The notes below the pieces were generated by a model. It was not told the origin of the DNA and made no database searches. It was given only the letters and a program-made list of their open reading frames with translations. Below are positions 25,766 to 34,973 of a stretch of 64,000 bases of DNA, in pieces. How positions within the stretch are numbered: the first letter of the stretch is position 1; every line of letters begins with the position of its first letter. This stretch comes from Thalassospira marina. GTDB lineage: Bacteria; Pseudomonadota; Alphaproteobacteria; Rhodospirillales; Thalassospiraceae. The stretch is taken from contig NZ_CP024199.1 of NCBI RefSeq assembly GCF_002844375.1, positions 4,442,001 to 4,506,000 on the forward strand, read 5' to 3'. The translations under genes were made by a program, and so were the position numbers.

Positions 25766-27913
25766 TCAGTCGGCGCGAACGCGACTGACGAAATTGTTGG
25801 CCTCTAGCTGCAGGTTCTGCGTTTTGCGCAGCAGTTCGCCTGCAACTTCGCGGGCATGGCTGGCAAGGTCCTGAACCATATTGGCCGTGTGCGAAACACT
25901 TTCCATATTGTCCGACACATGGCGCACGCCATTTGCCGCCTCTTCGGAGCCACTGGCGATTTCACCGGTGGCCGCGCCCTGCTGGCGCATTGCCGCCCCG
26001 ATAGAAGCCGAAATCACATCCATTTCGCCAATGGTATGGGCGATTGCAGAGATCATTTCAACGGCATCGTTGCTTACGGTGCGCATTTCTTCGATCTGGC
26101 GGCCAATATCGTCGGTCGCGCGCTGCGTTTGGGTGGCAAGGTTTTTGACTTCGCCCGCCACAACGGCAAATCCCTTGCCGGCATCACCCGCACGGGCGGC
26201 TTCGATGGTGGCATTCAGGGCGAGAAGGTTGGTCTGATCGGCGATATTGGTGATCAGGTCGATGACTTCGCCAATGCGCGATGCGGTTTCCGACATTTGC
26301 CGCACGGTTTCATCCGACCGGCGGGCCTGATCAACAGCATTTTGCGAAATTTCCTCGGCCTTGCTGATCTGGCGTTCAATTTCCCGGACGGAGGCGGAAA
26401 GTTCCTCGGTCGCGGATGAAACCGAGCTGACATTGCGCGATGCATCCTGGGATGCATTGGTGACTTCCATGGCACGCGCAACGTTATTGCCCGCATTATC
26501 GGCCATCTTGCTCATGGTGTTGCCCATGTCGCCTGCGGCTTCGACCAGTTCGGACACCAGGGTATTGACGGTGGTTTCAAAACCGTCTGCCATTTCCAGC
26601 AGGGTCTGGCGGCGGAGTTGTTCGGCGCGTTCTTCGGCGGCTTCGTTTTCGGTGCGCAGGCGCTGCGCTTCCAGCCCGTTTTCGCGGAAGGTTTCAACCG
26701 CCACGGCCATATCGGCAATTTCGTCGCGGCCCTTATCGATGACAGGTGTGTTCAAATCACCCCCGGCAAGGCGGGCCATGGCGCGGTTAAGGCCAATCAG
26801 GCGGCGCAGCAGGTTGCGCTGGACATATAGCCACAGGATCAGCCCGGAAATGACGATGACGGCCAGGATCACCGCAATCATCACGGTTTTCGAGGCTTCG
26901 ATGGTTTCCTCGACCGCGCGGTTGGCATTGTCGATTTTGTTTTGCATCTGTTCGAGGACCTGTTGCGCGCTTTGCGCAATATCGGCCGAGATGCTGTTAT
27001 TCTGGCTTAGGATATCTTCGACGGTATCAATGGTTTCCAGCCGTTTGCGTTGCAGATCAAACAGGTTCTGATCGGCATTGGGGTTCAGATTGGCATGGAT
27101 GATGTCGAACTGTTTTTGCCCGTGGGCCTTTTCATCGTCATCGGCGATGCGTTCAACGCCTTTTTGCAACTGGGTCAGCAGCGGATCGGCGCGGAACTTG
27201 ACGCGATCAAGGGCTTCAAAACTGTTGGCCGCCACGACCTGGTCGCCGGTTGCGGGGATTTGAAAGGCATTGGCGCGCAGATCACCCATATTCTGGACAT
27301 TGACGGCATTGACATCAAGCAGGGTATTGAGGGTTTCAAAGGCCGCCGATGTCTGATCGGGGCTGCCGATCAGGGAATAAAGCGAGCTGGCATTGTCGGT
27401 CAGATCCATCGAGGCATTCATGCCCAGATCATTGGCCAGCAGTTCGATATCGGCTGCGGCCTTGGCATTTTGTTCAACCCGTTCGCCAAGTGTTGCGCCC
27501 AGGGAAAACAGGGACATGCGCGTATCGCTGAGCAGGCGGATATTGCTGCCAAGCTGGCCTGTCTTGCTTGAAAAGCTGTTGAGGATTTCGGCATCAACGC
27601 CAAGCTGGCCGAGGCGTGCGATATCGTCGCTGATCGCGTTTTCCACGGATTCAAGGTTGGCCGATGCACTATTGACGGAATCCTGGTTCTCGGCGGCGGC
27701 GACCATGCGGCCGATCGCGGTAAGGGAATCGGTTTTGGCATAAAGCTGCTGGGCGGTTATCAGGGCGGGAATTGCCTCTTCTGAAACCGTGTTTTGTTGT
27801 TGCCGCGTGGCTTCAAACGAAAAAATACCAATCCCTGCTGCACTTGCAGCCAGCAGCGCAATCGGCACGATGGCAAGCATCAGACGCCCGCGCAGACCAA
27901 GACGACCCGTCAT
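25766..27913 (-). CDS. Methyl-accepting chemotaxis protein (transmembrane)
   Basis: The start at 27913 (MTGRLGLRGRLMLAIVPIAL) puts the first membrane span at residues 12-32; the frame extends 50 codons further upstream but without transporter- or signal-like sequence. A long helical periplasmic region of about 300 residues resembles a helical bimodular sensor, then TM2 near 340-362, a HAMP domain to about 415, and the MCP signalling hairpin. Its tip has the near-invariant TNLLALNATIEAARAGDAGKGF near 558. It relays a ligand signal to CheW/CheA. The ligand is unknown, and no che genes are nearby. Confidence 0.92.
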   Translation of the reverse strand: MTGRLGLRGRLMLAIVPIALLAASAAGIGIFSFEATRQQQNTVSEEAIPALITAQQLYAKTDSLTAIGRMVAAAENQDSVNSASANLESVENAISDDIARLGQLGVDAEILNSFSSKTGQLGSNIRLLSDTRMSLFSLGATLGERVEQNAKAAADIELLANDLGMNASMDLTDNASSLYSLIGSPDQTSAAFETLNTLLDVNAVNVQNMGDLRANAFQIPATGDQVVAANSFEALDRVKFRADPLLTQLQKGVERIADDDEKAHGQKQFDIIHANLNPNADQNLFDLQRKRLETIDTVEDILSQNNSISADIAQSAQQVLEQMQNKIDNANRAVEETIEASKTVMIAVILAVIVISGLILWLYVQRNLLRRLIGLNRAMARLAGGDLNTPVIDKGRDEIADMAVAVETFRENGLEAQRLRTENEAAEERAEQLRRQTLLEMADGFETTVNTLVSELVEAAGDMGNTMSKMADNAGNNVARAMEVTNASQDASRNVSSVSSATEELSASVREIERQISKAEEISQNAVDQARRSDETVRQMSETASRIGEVIDLITNIADQTNLLALNATIEAARAGDAGKGFAVVAGEVKNLATQTQRATDDIGRQIEEMRTVSNDAVEMISAIAHTIGEMDVISASIGAAMRQQGAATGEIASGSEEAANGVRHVSDNMESVSHTANMVQDLASHAREVAGELLRKTQNLQLEANNFVSRVRAD

Positions 27914-28169
27914 TCCAAGATCCCCATTTACATGTTTATGTCGTCGTGCGGCGATTGGCGCCATTCTAGCGACATGGATGTAATCCCCCTTCTGCAGTGT
28001 CGTCCGGCATATGTGGCAGGGTGCGGCCCCCGATACATCCCCCGTCGAACGCATGCATGCCAATCATGGCTTTTGATATATTCCGTCTCGGATGCGGCCA
28101 TGCAAGGAGTTTAACCAAAATTCACGCTGGGGCGGTTTTTGGCGGGTATATCACAATTTAAGGTATAAT

Positions 28170-28283
28170 AACTGTCGCAGAAACTGCAGGAATCTGCGGG
28201 TTTGCCGCAGAAAATGTCACATATTCGACATGTAAAATACACAAGGGCCGAATCCACCCATACGGGGATTCGGCCCTGTTTAT
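28170..28283 (+). ncRNA. Candidate small RNA
   Basis: A consensus TATAAT on the plus strand (28164-28169) is followed by three stem-loops: CTGCGG/CCGCAG near 28194, ATGTC/GACAT near 28213, and the 12-bp terminator stem AGGGCCGAATCC/GGATTCGGCCCT (28244-28277) with a short T-rich tail. No plus-strand protein gene follows. The -35 is poor (TTGGCG with 19-base spacing), so this remains a candidate. Confidence 0.35.
28244..28283. terminator. Bidirectional rho-independent terminator
   Basis: A perfect 12-bp stem (28244-28255 with 28266-28277, 10-base loop). The minus-strand tail (TTGTGTATTTT) fits termination of cobK, and the plus-strand tail is GTTTATT. Confidence 0.8.
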
Positions 28284-28384
28284 TCATCTGGGGGTCATGG
28301 GGTAATTGCCCTGTATTGACCCTGCCAGCCTGTTTGTTGCGATATCGTAATGGGGGGTGGGTTGTGTCTAACCCTGCCCGGCCG

Positions 28385-29182
28385 TTATTGTGCGGTGTGC
28401 TGCTGGGCGACTTTTTGCACGACCTCTTCGGTGCTGGTGGCGTAATCAACGGCCTGCAATGGCGGGCGATCGATCATGATAACGGGAATGCCCAGTTCGC
28501 GTGCGGCAATCAGTTTGCCTTCGCTGGCGTCGCCGCCGCTGTTTTTGGTGACGACAACATCAATTTCGTGGCGTTCCAGCAGTTCGCGTTCCAGTTCGGG
28601 CGAAAAAGGCCCGCGTGCCGACAGCCATTCGCCATTGGCAAGGTCAAACGGGTGATTGGGGGCCTCGACCGTGCGGACCAGCAACCAGCAATCATGCAGG
28701 TCGTTAAAGCAGTGCAGGTGGCGGCGGCCAATGGCGATCAGCGCGCGTTTGCCAATGGACGGCAGTTTTGCTGCCGCGGTTTGAATGTCGGGCACATTGA
28801 TCCAGTGATCGCCTTGCTGTGCGATCCAGGGCGCACGGTGATACTGGATGCAGGGCGTACCAGCCTGTTTGCAGGCATCGGCAATATGGGCGGAAATTTG
28901 CGTGGCAAAGGGGTGGGTGGCATCAATCACCAGGTCGATACCATCGCTTTGCAGGCTTTTGACAATGCCTTCCGGCCCGCCAAAGCCACCAATACGCACT
29001 GGCACGCCATCGGGCAGGTTGGGTGCGCTGGTGCGCCCGGCAAGGGATAGCTGCAAACGGATATGTGATCCAAACCTGACAAGAAGTTCGCTTGTGATGC
29101 GGTTGGCATCACCGGTTCCCCCAAAGACCAGAACATTCAACGGGGAAAGGTGGTTTTTCAGGCGCAGGTCGGGATCGGGCAT
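28385..29182 (-). CDS. cobK: Precorrin-6A reductase
   Basis: NAD(P)H-dependent reduction of (cobalt-)precorrin-6A in corrin ring synthesis. Family signatures: NVLVFGGTGDANRIT near residue 15, the VIDATHPFATQISAHI block near 92, the YHRAPW segment near 118, and IGRRHLHCF near 148. The start at 29182 (MPDPDLRLKN) gives 265 aa, a normal length; a TTG at 29275 would add 31 residues that look unlike the family. It follows cbiD on the same strand, with a small GC-rich hairpin (29279-29295) between them. Confidence 0.93.
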   Translation of the reverse strand: MPDPDLRLKNHLSPLNVLVFGGTGDANRITSELLVRFGSHIRLQLSLAGRTSAPNLPDGVPVRIGGFGGPEGIVKSLQSDGIDLVIDATHPFATQISAHIADACKQAGTPCIQYHRAPWIAQQGDHWINVPDIQTAAAKLPSIGKRALIAIGRRHLHCFNDLHDCWLLVRTVEAPNHPFDLANGEWLSARGPFSPELERELLERHEIDVVVTKNSGGDASEGKLIAARELGIPVIMIDRPPLQAVDYATSTEEVVQKVAQQHTAQ

Positions 29183-29296
29183 TGGCAAACGGTATCCTTT
29201 GTTTTTGGCGCGCCAAACAGGCCGGAATGGCAGGCGGGTGAGAACGGAACGCGCAATGGCAATTAATGATGCCAAATCAGCCCCGGAACGGGGCTG

Positions 29297-30403
29297 TCAG
29301 GGGGAAGACGGGGTTTCAAGCCGCCCGGCGCGCCCCACCATGCCGCCTTGCCTGTCAAAAATAACAATTTCGATCGCACAGGCACCATCAATGGTTGCCA
29401 TGGCGGTCTCGCGTGCCTGTCTGGCGATTATGTTACCTATATCAACGCTTTGCGCAGCACAAAGTTCCAATACATGGCGGGCGGTATTGGCGGTGCGGAT
29501 GGCATCGCACAGGGCAGTATCGGCACCAATTGCGGCGGCGGTGTGGGCCAGTTTTTCCATATCCACCTGTGAACGGCTGCTATGCAGGTCCAGGTGGCCC
29601 TGTGCCAGTTTGACCAGTTTGCCAAAACCGCCAGCAATGGTGACATTGGGCACCGGGTTGCGCCGCAGATATTTCAGCATGCCGCCGACAAAATCGCCCA
29701 TATCAAGCAGGGCTTCGTCTGGCAGGCCATATATCGCCTTGATCGCGCTTTCCGATGTTTTGCCCGTGGCCCCGGCAACATGATGGCGGCCGGTGGCACG
29801 CGCAACATCCACCCCGCGATGGATGGAATGGATCCAGGCCGAACAGCTAAAGGGTATAACAACGCCCGTTGTGCCCAGCACCGAAAGCCCGCCAATGATG
29901 CCCAGGCGCGGATTCCAGGTTTTTTGGGCGATTTCCGCGCCGCCGGGAATGGAAATTTCAATTTCAACATCCGGGCGCACGCCAAATTCGGCGGCCAGTT
30001 CCAGGATTTGCACCGTCATCATTTCGCGGGGTTTGGGGTTGATGGCCGGTTCCCCCACCGGCAAAGGCAGGCCGGGCTTGGTGATCGTGCCAACCCCAGC
30101 GCCAGCATGAAATGAAATACCGGCCCCCGTGGATGCCTGGCGCACCGTGGCGATGATTTCGGCCTGATGGGTAACATCGGGGTCATCGCCGGCATCCTTG
30201 ATGATGCTGGCACGTGCCCAACCCGGCCCGGTTTCCTTTTTGACCAGGGCAAATTGCGGTGTTTCGCCACGCGGCAGGGTAATGCCAACCGGGTCGGGAA
30301 ACGCCCCTGACAATATTGCCTGCCAGGCCGCACGGGTGGCCGCCGTGGCACAGGCCCCGGTTGTCCATCCTTTGCGAAGCGGGCCGTCGGGTTTGCGGGT
30401 CAT
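29297..30403 (-). CDS. cbiD: Cobalt-precorrin-5B C(1)-methyltransferase CbiD
   Basis: SAM-dependent methylation at C-1 with loss of the C-20 fragment in corrin synthesis. The CbiD start signature LRKGWTTGACATAATRAAW is at residues 9-27, GAGVGTITKPGLPLPVGEPAINP near 101, IPGGAEIAQKTWNPRLGIIGGLSVLGTTG near 151 and FGKLVKLAQGHLDLHSSRS near 271. The start at 30403 (MTRKPDG) is preferred over one 22 codons upstream. CbiD belongs to the cobalt-early gene set, yet this genome also has cobN, so it may replace CobF in a hybrid pathway. It is divergent from cobA. Confidence 0.94.
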   Translation of the reverse strand: MTRKPDGPLRKGWTTGACATAATRAAWQAILSGAFPDPVGITLPRGETPQFALVKKETGPGWARASIIKDAGDDPDVTHQAEIIATVRQASTGAGISFHAGAGVGTITKPGLPLPVGEPAINPKPREMMTVQILELAAEFGVRPDVEIEISIPGGAEIAQKTWNPRLGIIGGLSVLGTTGVVIPFSCSAWIHSIHRGVDVARATGRHHVAGATGKTSESAIKAIYGLPDEALLDMGDFVGGMLKYLRRNPVPNVTIAGGFGKLVKLAQGHLDLHSSRSQVDMEKLAHTAAAIGADTALCDAIRTANTARHVLELCAAQSVDIGNIIARQARETAMATIDGACAIEIVIFDRQGGMVGRAGRLETPSSP

Positions 30404-30693
30404 GGGGCGGGCAGGGTTCCTGTAAAATGCATTCGGCCAAGTTATGGGCTGGCGCGGCGCAAGGATCAATCCTTCGCTTTGCCTATGCTAGCCTTTTCAC
30501 CAATGGGCTGCCATTGCGCAATCGCAAGATATTAAAACACAATCGGAATGTTGTATTTTTTATAATACCATAAAAAATTGGATTTATCTGTTGCCTTGCG
30601 ATGACTATTCCTGTGTAAGATGTTTGCCACGGCCTGCAATTGCAACGGGCCTGGGCGGGCGATATGTCCCTGAAACGCGGGTAAGTTTGGCGC
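30404..30693. other. Divergent intergenic region cbiD/cobA
   Basis: 290 bases between two corrin genes. An AT-rich core around 30530-30595 contains TATAAT-like sequence and probably holds both promoters. No cobalamin riboswitch landmarks (no CCCGCAACTG, no GCCAGGA-ACCTGCC) were found here. Confidence 0.5.
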
Positions 30694-31560
30694 ATGACAG
30701 CACTTGGTATTGATTTTCCGGTATTTGAAGCAGGCTGGGTCTGGCTGGTAGGTGCCGGGCCGGGCGACCCCGGATTGCTGACCCTTCATGCCGTTAACGC
30801 CATGCAGCAGGCTGACATTGTTGTTTATGATGCGCTGGTCGATGACCGGATTTTAAACCTGCTGCGCCCGGATACCAAACGGGTATATGCCGGCAAGCGC
30901 GGCGGGCGCCCGTCGGCCAAACAAACCGATATTTCCCTGGAACTGGTGGCGCTGGCCCAGCAGGGTTTACGCGTTTTGCGCCTGAAGGGCGGGGACCCGT
31001 TTGTGTTTGGCCGTGGCGGCGAGGAAGGCCTGACACTGGTGGAACATGGCATTCCGTTCCGGGTGGTGCCGGGCATTACAGCCGGGATTGCCGGGGCGGC
31101 CTATGCCGGGATTCCGGCCACGCACCGCGATTGCAATTCGGCGGTAACCTTTGTTACCGGCCATGGGGCCAGCGGTGATGTGCCTGATAACATTAACTGG
31201 GCGTCGCTGGCCGAAGGGTCACAGGTGCTGGTGATGTATATGGCAATGAAGCATCTGGACCGTATTGCCACCCGCCTGATGGATCATGGCCGCCCGGCAG
31301 ATGAACCGGTTGCCATTATCAGCCGGGCCACAACGCCCCATCAGCAATTGCTGATTACCACCCTGAAAGATGCCGCCGCCGACATTGCACGCGCGCAACT
31401 TGAACCCCCGGCAATTTGCATTGTTGGCAAGGTGGTTGATTTGCGTGACCGGTTAAACTGGCTGTCGCCGCAGGATGATGTATCGGAGGTGCGCCATGTT
31501 GCCTTTGACCAGATTTTGGAACTGATCACGACACCGGCAGGGGATGATAAACCGGCCTAA
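30694..31560 (+). CDS. cobA: Uroporphyrinogen-III C-methyltransferase (SUMT)
   Basis: Makes precorrin-2 from uroporphyrinogen III by two SAM-dependent methylations. The tetrapyrrole methylase pattern is clear: WLVGAGPGDPGLLTLHAVNAMQQADIVVYDALV near residue 12, RLKGGDPFVFGRGGEE near 92, PGITAGIAGAAYAGIPATHR near 123 and TFVTGHG near 148. At 288 aa it is CobA-like, without the CysG siroheme domains. Product may feed both B12 and siroheme. It is divergent from cbiD-cobK. Confidence 0.95.
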   Translation: MTALGIDFPVFEAGWVWLVGAGPGDPGLLTLHAVNAMQQADIVVYDALVDDRILNLLRPDTKRVYAGKRGGRPSAKQTDISLELVALAQQGLRVLRLKGGDPFVFGRGGEEGLTLVEHGIPFRVVPGITAGIAGAAYAGIPATHRDCNSAVTFVTGHGASGDVPDNINWASLAEGSQVLVMYMAMKHLDRIATRLMDHGRPADEPVAIISRATTPHQQLLITTLKDAAADIARAQLEPPAICIVGKVVDLRDRLNWLSPQDDVSEVRHVAFDQILELITTPAGDDKPA

Positions 31561-31693
31561 GTGCCCGTATCCTGATAAAGTGTTGAACCATTCAATTTCA
31601 TTGGGTGGGGATTGATATATATCGTTGTTCTTTGGTCATGCGCCCGGCAAAATCGCCGCAAGTTTGGGCAATGCCCCGGTAGCAGGTAGACCA

Positions 31694-32497
31694 ATGGACG
31701 AACAGCAAATTCTGATCCGCATTATTGAAAGTGGCTGGGCACAGTGCAGTAGTGCTGTGCGCCAGGATGGCGGCGTAATGGTGACGGCTTTGCTGGCCGG
31801 GCTGGTGGGCAGTGCCACCCATTGTGTGGGTATGTGCGGGCCATTTGTTGTCAGCCAGGTGACGGCACGCATGGAAAAAATGCCGCTGGATAAAATGTCG
31901 GAATTTCGCCGCCTGACGGGGGCGGCCCTGTTTCCGTATCATTTCGGTCGGTTAACGACATATATTTTCCTGGGTGTTCTGGCCGGATTTTTTACCGACA
32001 GTATTTCGGCGCTGGCGCGTGTATGGTGGATTGGCCCGGTTTTATTATCGGTGGCGGCGGTATTTTTCCTGATTTATGGCATTTCCGGGCTGGTGCCCCA
32101 TATTGGGGGCCTGTTGCCTGGTGCGGCGGCGCGCACAGCAGGTGCATCATCGGGGCTGGCGCAATGGTGGAACCACAAGGTTACCGCGCGGCTGGGGCCG
32201 TTTTTTAGTGCGCCTTTCGGTTTGCGGGGCTATGTGCTGGGTGTGTTGCTGGGTTTTATTCCCTGTGGCCTGATATATGGGGCGCTGGTGCTGGCGGCGG
32301 CAGGTGGTTCAGCACTTTCGGGCGGCATGGTTATGGCGGCCTTTGGCCTTGGCACCGTACCGATGCTGTTTGCAACAGGCTGGATCGGCCAGTATGCCAC
32401 GCGGAAATTTCGCGGTGTTATGGCCCCGGTCGGCCGGGGGCTGATGGTGGCAAATGCGGTGGTGCTGGCCATGCTGGCCTGGCATCAGATCGCCTGA
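31694..32497 (+). CDS. TauE/SafE (UreH-like) membrane protein, probable metal/cytochrome maturation
   Basis: The start at 31694 (MDEQQILIRI, with AGCAGG upstream) gives 267 aa; a frame extends to 31625 and a later ATG is at 31778. Six membrane segments. The first carries the motif GSATHCVGMCGPFV, a probable metal- or thiol-binding C-x3-C, and FIPCGLIYGAL near residue 185 is the second conserved Cys-Gly segment. This is the COG2836 group, often next to cytochrome oxidase assembly genes. The SCO gene 260 bases downstream supports copper handling for oxidase maturation. Confidence 0.82.
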   Translation: MDEQQILIRIIESGWAQCSSAVRQDGGVMVTALLAGLVGSATHCVGMCGPFVVSQVTARMEKMPLDKMSEFRRLTGAALFPYHFGRLTTYIFLGVLAGFFTDSISALARVWWIGPVLLSVAAVFFLIYGISGLVPHIGGLLPGAAARTAGASSGLAQWWNHKVTARLGPFFSAPFGLRGYVLGVLLGFIPCGLIYGALVLAAAGGSALSGGMVMAAFGLGTVPMLFATGWIGQYATRKFRGVMAPVGRGLMVANAVVLAMLAWHQIA

Positions 32498-32756
32498 CAG
32501 GCCAGTGCTTTATGGTGTGGCAGTGTGGCGGTGGGGCTGCGATTGGTATTGCCAGCCGTGTTTGTGGGTTTGCCGCACAGATACGCGGCCAAGGGCAGGA
32601 TGACAAGATTTGCGGGAATAGGTGCCAGACAGGCCGGATTCCGCGCAGGATTTGAGAATTGGAATAACAGAAACGGGTCGGCCAAAACCTTGAAACCACG
32701 GGCAGGCATTTTATAGTGCCAGGTGGTACGACCCCAAATGCAAGGACGGGCAAGAC

Positions 32757-33395
32757 GTGGATAGAAAAACCTGGCTGATTATCATTGCCATTATTGTCGT
32801 ACTGACATTTGGTTTTGGCTTTCGCCTTTATAATATGGGGCGCGACATTAACGCAGAAAATGGCGGCCAGACCAGTTCATCGGGTGTTGCCACTATTGGC
32901 GGGCCGTTCAATCTGGTTGATCAGAATGGCAAGGCGCGAACCGAACAGGATTTTCGCGGCCAGTATATGCTGATCTATTTTGGCTATACCTATTGCCCCG
33001 ATGTGTGCCCGACCGAATTGCAGGCCATGTCCAATGCGATGGACCAGTTGCCCGCCGATATTGCCAAGCAGGTCCAGCCGATTTTCATTTCGGTTGACCC
33101 GGAACGCGATACGGTTGCGGCCATGGCCGATTATGTCCCGCATTTCCACCCGCGCCTGATTGGCCTGACCGGTACGCTGGAGCAAACCAGTGCAGCGGCA
33201 AAAGCCTATCGCGTTTATTACGCCAAGGCCTTTGCCGATGGTGAACCGAAGGATTCGGATACCTATCTGGTTGATCATTCGTCCTTTATTTATCTGATGG
33301 GTAAAAACGGTGCCTATGTTCGCCATTTCAATTATGGCGAACCGCCCGAAAAAATTGCCGAAGGCATTGCAAAAGTTGTCGAAACCCAGGGCTGA
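32757..33395 (+). CDS. SCO1/SenC-family copper chaperone
   Basis: 212 aa starting at a GTG with AAGGAC upstream. One N-terminal membrane anchor (residues 5-24) is followed by a thioredoxin-like domain facing the periplasm. The copper ligands are in YCPDVCPTE (C-x3-C, near residue 80) and the conserved histidine in LVDHSSFIYL near 170. SCO proteins deliver copper to the CuA site of cytochrome c oxidase. Its last bases overlap the likely start of cobB. Confidence 0.93.
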   Translation: MDRKTWLIIIAIIVVLTFGFGFRLYNMGRDINAENGGQTSSSGVATIGGPFNLVDQNGKARTEQDFRGQYMLIYFGYTYCPDVCPTELQAMSNAMDQLPADIAKQVQPIFISVDPERDTVAAMADYVPHFHPRLIGLTGTLEQTSAAAKAYRVYYAKAFADGEPKDSDTYLVDHSSFIYLMGKNGAYVRHFNYGEPPEKIAEGIAKVVETQG

Positions 33396-34890
33396 CCATA
33401 TTCCCGGCCTGCTGATCGCGGCCCCGGCATCCAATAGCGGCAAAACCGTTGTGACGCTGGGGATTTTGCGCGCCCTTGCCAACCGGAATATTGCCATTGC
33501 TGCTGCCAAGGCCGGGCCGGATTATATCGACCCGGCCTTTCAGCATGCGGCAAGCCGGCGACGCTGCATCAATCTTGACCCTTGGGCGATGACGCAGGAT
33601 GCCATCCGCGATCTTGCCCGCTGGCATGTTGGCGCATCTGCCGATGGGCGGTTTGTGCTGTGTGAAGGGGTCATGGGCCTGTTTGACGGGGCGGCAGGCG
33701 GGGGTGGTTCGTCGGCGGACCTTGCCGCCATGATGGACTGGCCGGTGGTTTTGGTGGTTGATGTGCGCGGACAGGCGGCATCGGCAGCGGCGATTATTCA
33801 GGGCTTTGCCAATTTCCGCCCCGATGTGCAAATTGCCGGGGTTATTTTGAACCGCGTGGGCAGCCCCCGCCACCGGGATATGATCATGGATGCCTGCGCG
33901 CGCGCGGTGCCTGATATTCCCATTATCGGTGCGGTGATGCGCAGCAATGACCTTGCCCTGCCCGAACGGCATCTGGGACTGGTGCAGGCCGGTGAACACC
34001 CCGAACTGGAAGTGTTTCTGGAACGTGCCGGTGCGATTATGGCACGGGATATTGACTTTGACGCGTTGCTGGGGCTGGTGCGTACGCAAGGTATAGACCA
34101 TGGCCGCGTAGCTGGCGCAGTGGGCACGAATGGCAATGATGGCACGAATGATACGGATGGTGATGACGGCAGGGATCACCTGCCTGAGGCAGGATCGCAG
34201 GTGCAGGACCAGGCCGTTGCGCCCAAGGATAACGGTGCGGCTGTTCCCGGTGATGTGGCACGGTCCGCGCAAAATGATGCGAAATATGCCGCCCCGGTAA
34301 CGATTGCGCCGCTGGGCCAGCATATTGCCGTGGCACGTGACGATGCCTTTGCCTTTTGTTACCCGCATCTGATTGCCGGGTGGCAGGCTGTGGGGGTGAA
34401 AATCAGCTTTTTTTCACCGCTGGCAAACGAGGCACCACCGCAGGGCTGCGATGCGGTTTATTTGCCAGGGGGGTATCCTGAACTGCATGGGGCGGTATTG
34501 GCCGCGGCGGACTGTTTCCTGGACGGGTTGCACGATGCGGCCCGGCGGAACCTGCCCGTTTATGGCGAATGCGGTGGCTATATGGTGCTGGGCGATTGTC
34601 TGGTCGATGGCGATGGCATTTCCCATAAAATGGCGGGGTTGTTGCCATTGGAAACCAGTTTTCACCAGCGCCGTTTGCATCTGGGCTACCGGCTGGTTGA
34701 TATTCGCCAGCAATGCCCGTTGGGGAATGTGGGGGCCGTTTTGCGGGGGCATGAATTTCATTATGCCAGTACCATTCGCGCCGATGGCGAAGGCTGGCTA
34801 AATGCGCGCACGGCTGATAATCGTGATCTTGGCCCATGCGGATTGCAAAAAGGCTCGGTCTTTGGATCTTTTTTTCATCTGATCTGTTAG
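33334..34890 (+). CDS. cobB: Cobyrinic acid a,c-diamide synthase
   Basis: Glutamine-dependent amidation of the a and c side chains of (hydrogeno)cobyrinic acid. The N-terminal ATP domain has APASNSGKTVVTLG near residue 28 and KAGPDYIDPAFH/Q near 58. The C-terminal amidotransferase has the nucleophile in YGECGGYMVLG near 410, and GHEFHYA near 473. The start is uncertain: the ATG at 33334 lies inside the SCO gene (62-base overlap), and a TTG near 33379 is a possible later start. An unusual Gly/Asn/Asp-rich linker of about 60 residues (259-319) separates the two domains. Confidence 0.92.
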   Translation: MANRPKKLPKALQKLSKPRADHIPGLLIAAPASNSGKTVVTLGILRALANRNIAIAAAKAGPDYIDPAFQHAASRRRCINLDPWAMTQDAIRDLARWHVGASADGRFVLCEGVMGLFDGAAGGGGSSADLAAMMDWPVVLVVDVRGQAASAAAIIQGFANFRPDVQIAGVILNRVGSPRHRDMIMDACARAVPDIPIIGAVMRSNDLALPERHLGLVQAGEHPELEVFLERAGAIMARDIDFDALLGLVRTQGIDHGRVAGAVGTNGNDGTNDTDGDDGRDHLPEAGSQVQDQAVAPKDNGAAVPGDVARSAQNDAKYAAPVTIAPLGQHIAVARDDAFAFCYPHLIAGWQAVGVKISFFSPLANEAPPQGCDAVYLPGGYPELHGAVLAAADCFLDGLHDAARRNLPVYGECGGYMVLGDCLVDGDGISHKMAGLLPLETSFHQRRLHLGYRLVDIRQQCPLGNVGAVLRGHEFHYASTIRADGEGWLNARTADNRDLGPCGLQKGSVFGSFFHLIC

Positions 34891-34973
34891 AAGCCCGATC
34901 TGTTTTCCATATCGGATCGTAAACACCTAAATGCACAGGCGCTTTTGCTGGCGGCCTGATAGTGGATATTGAA

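Larger units (their letters stand above)
27914..28384. other. Intergenic region between chemoreceptor and cobK
   Basis: No protein gene is supported. It contains the upstream region of the chemoreceptor, a candidate small RNA at about 28170-28283, and the terminator that ends both that RNA and the cobK transcript. Confidence 0.5.

Noticed and set aside
30404..30693. Possible second cobalamin riboswitch between cbiD and cobA
   Set aside because: None of the core B12-box landmarks is present on either strand.
33328..34368. 346-aa minus-strand frame opposite cobB
   Set aside because: Antisense to the conserved CobB domains.
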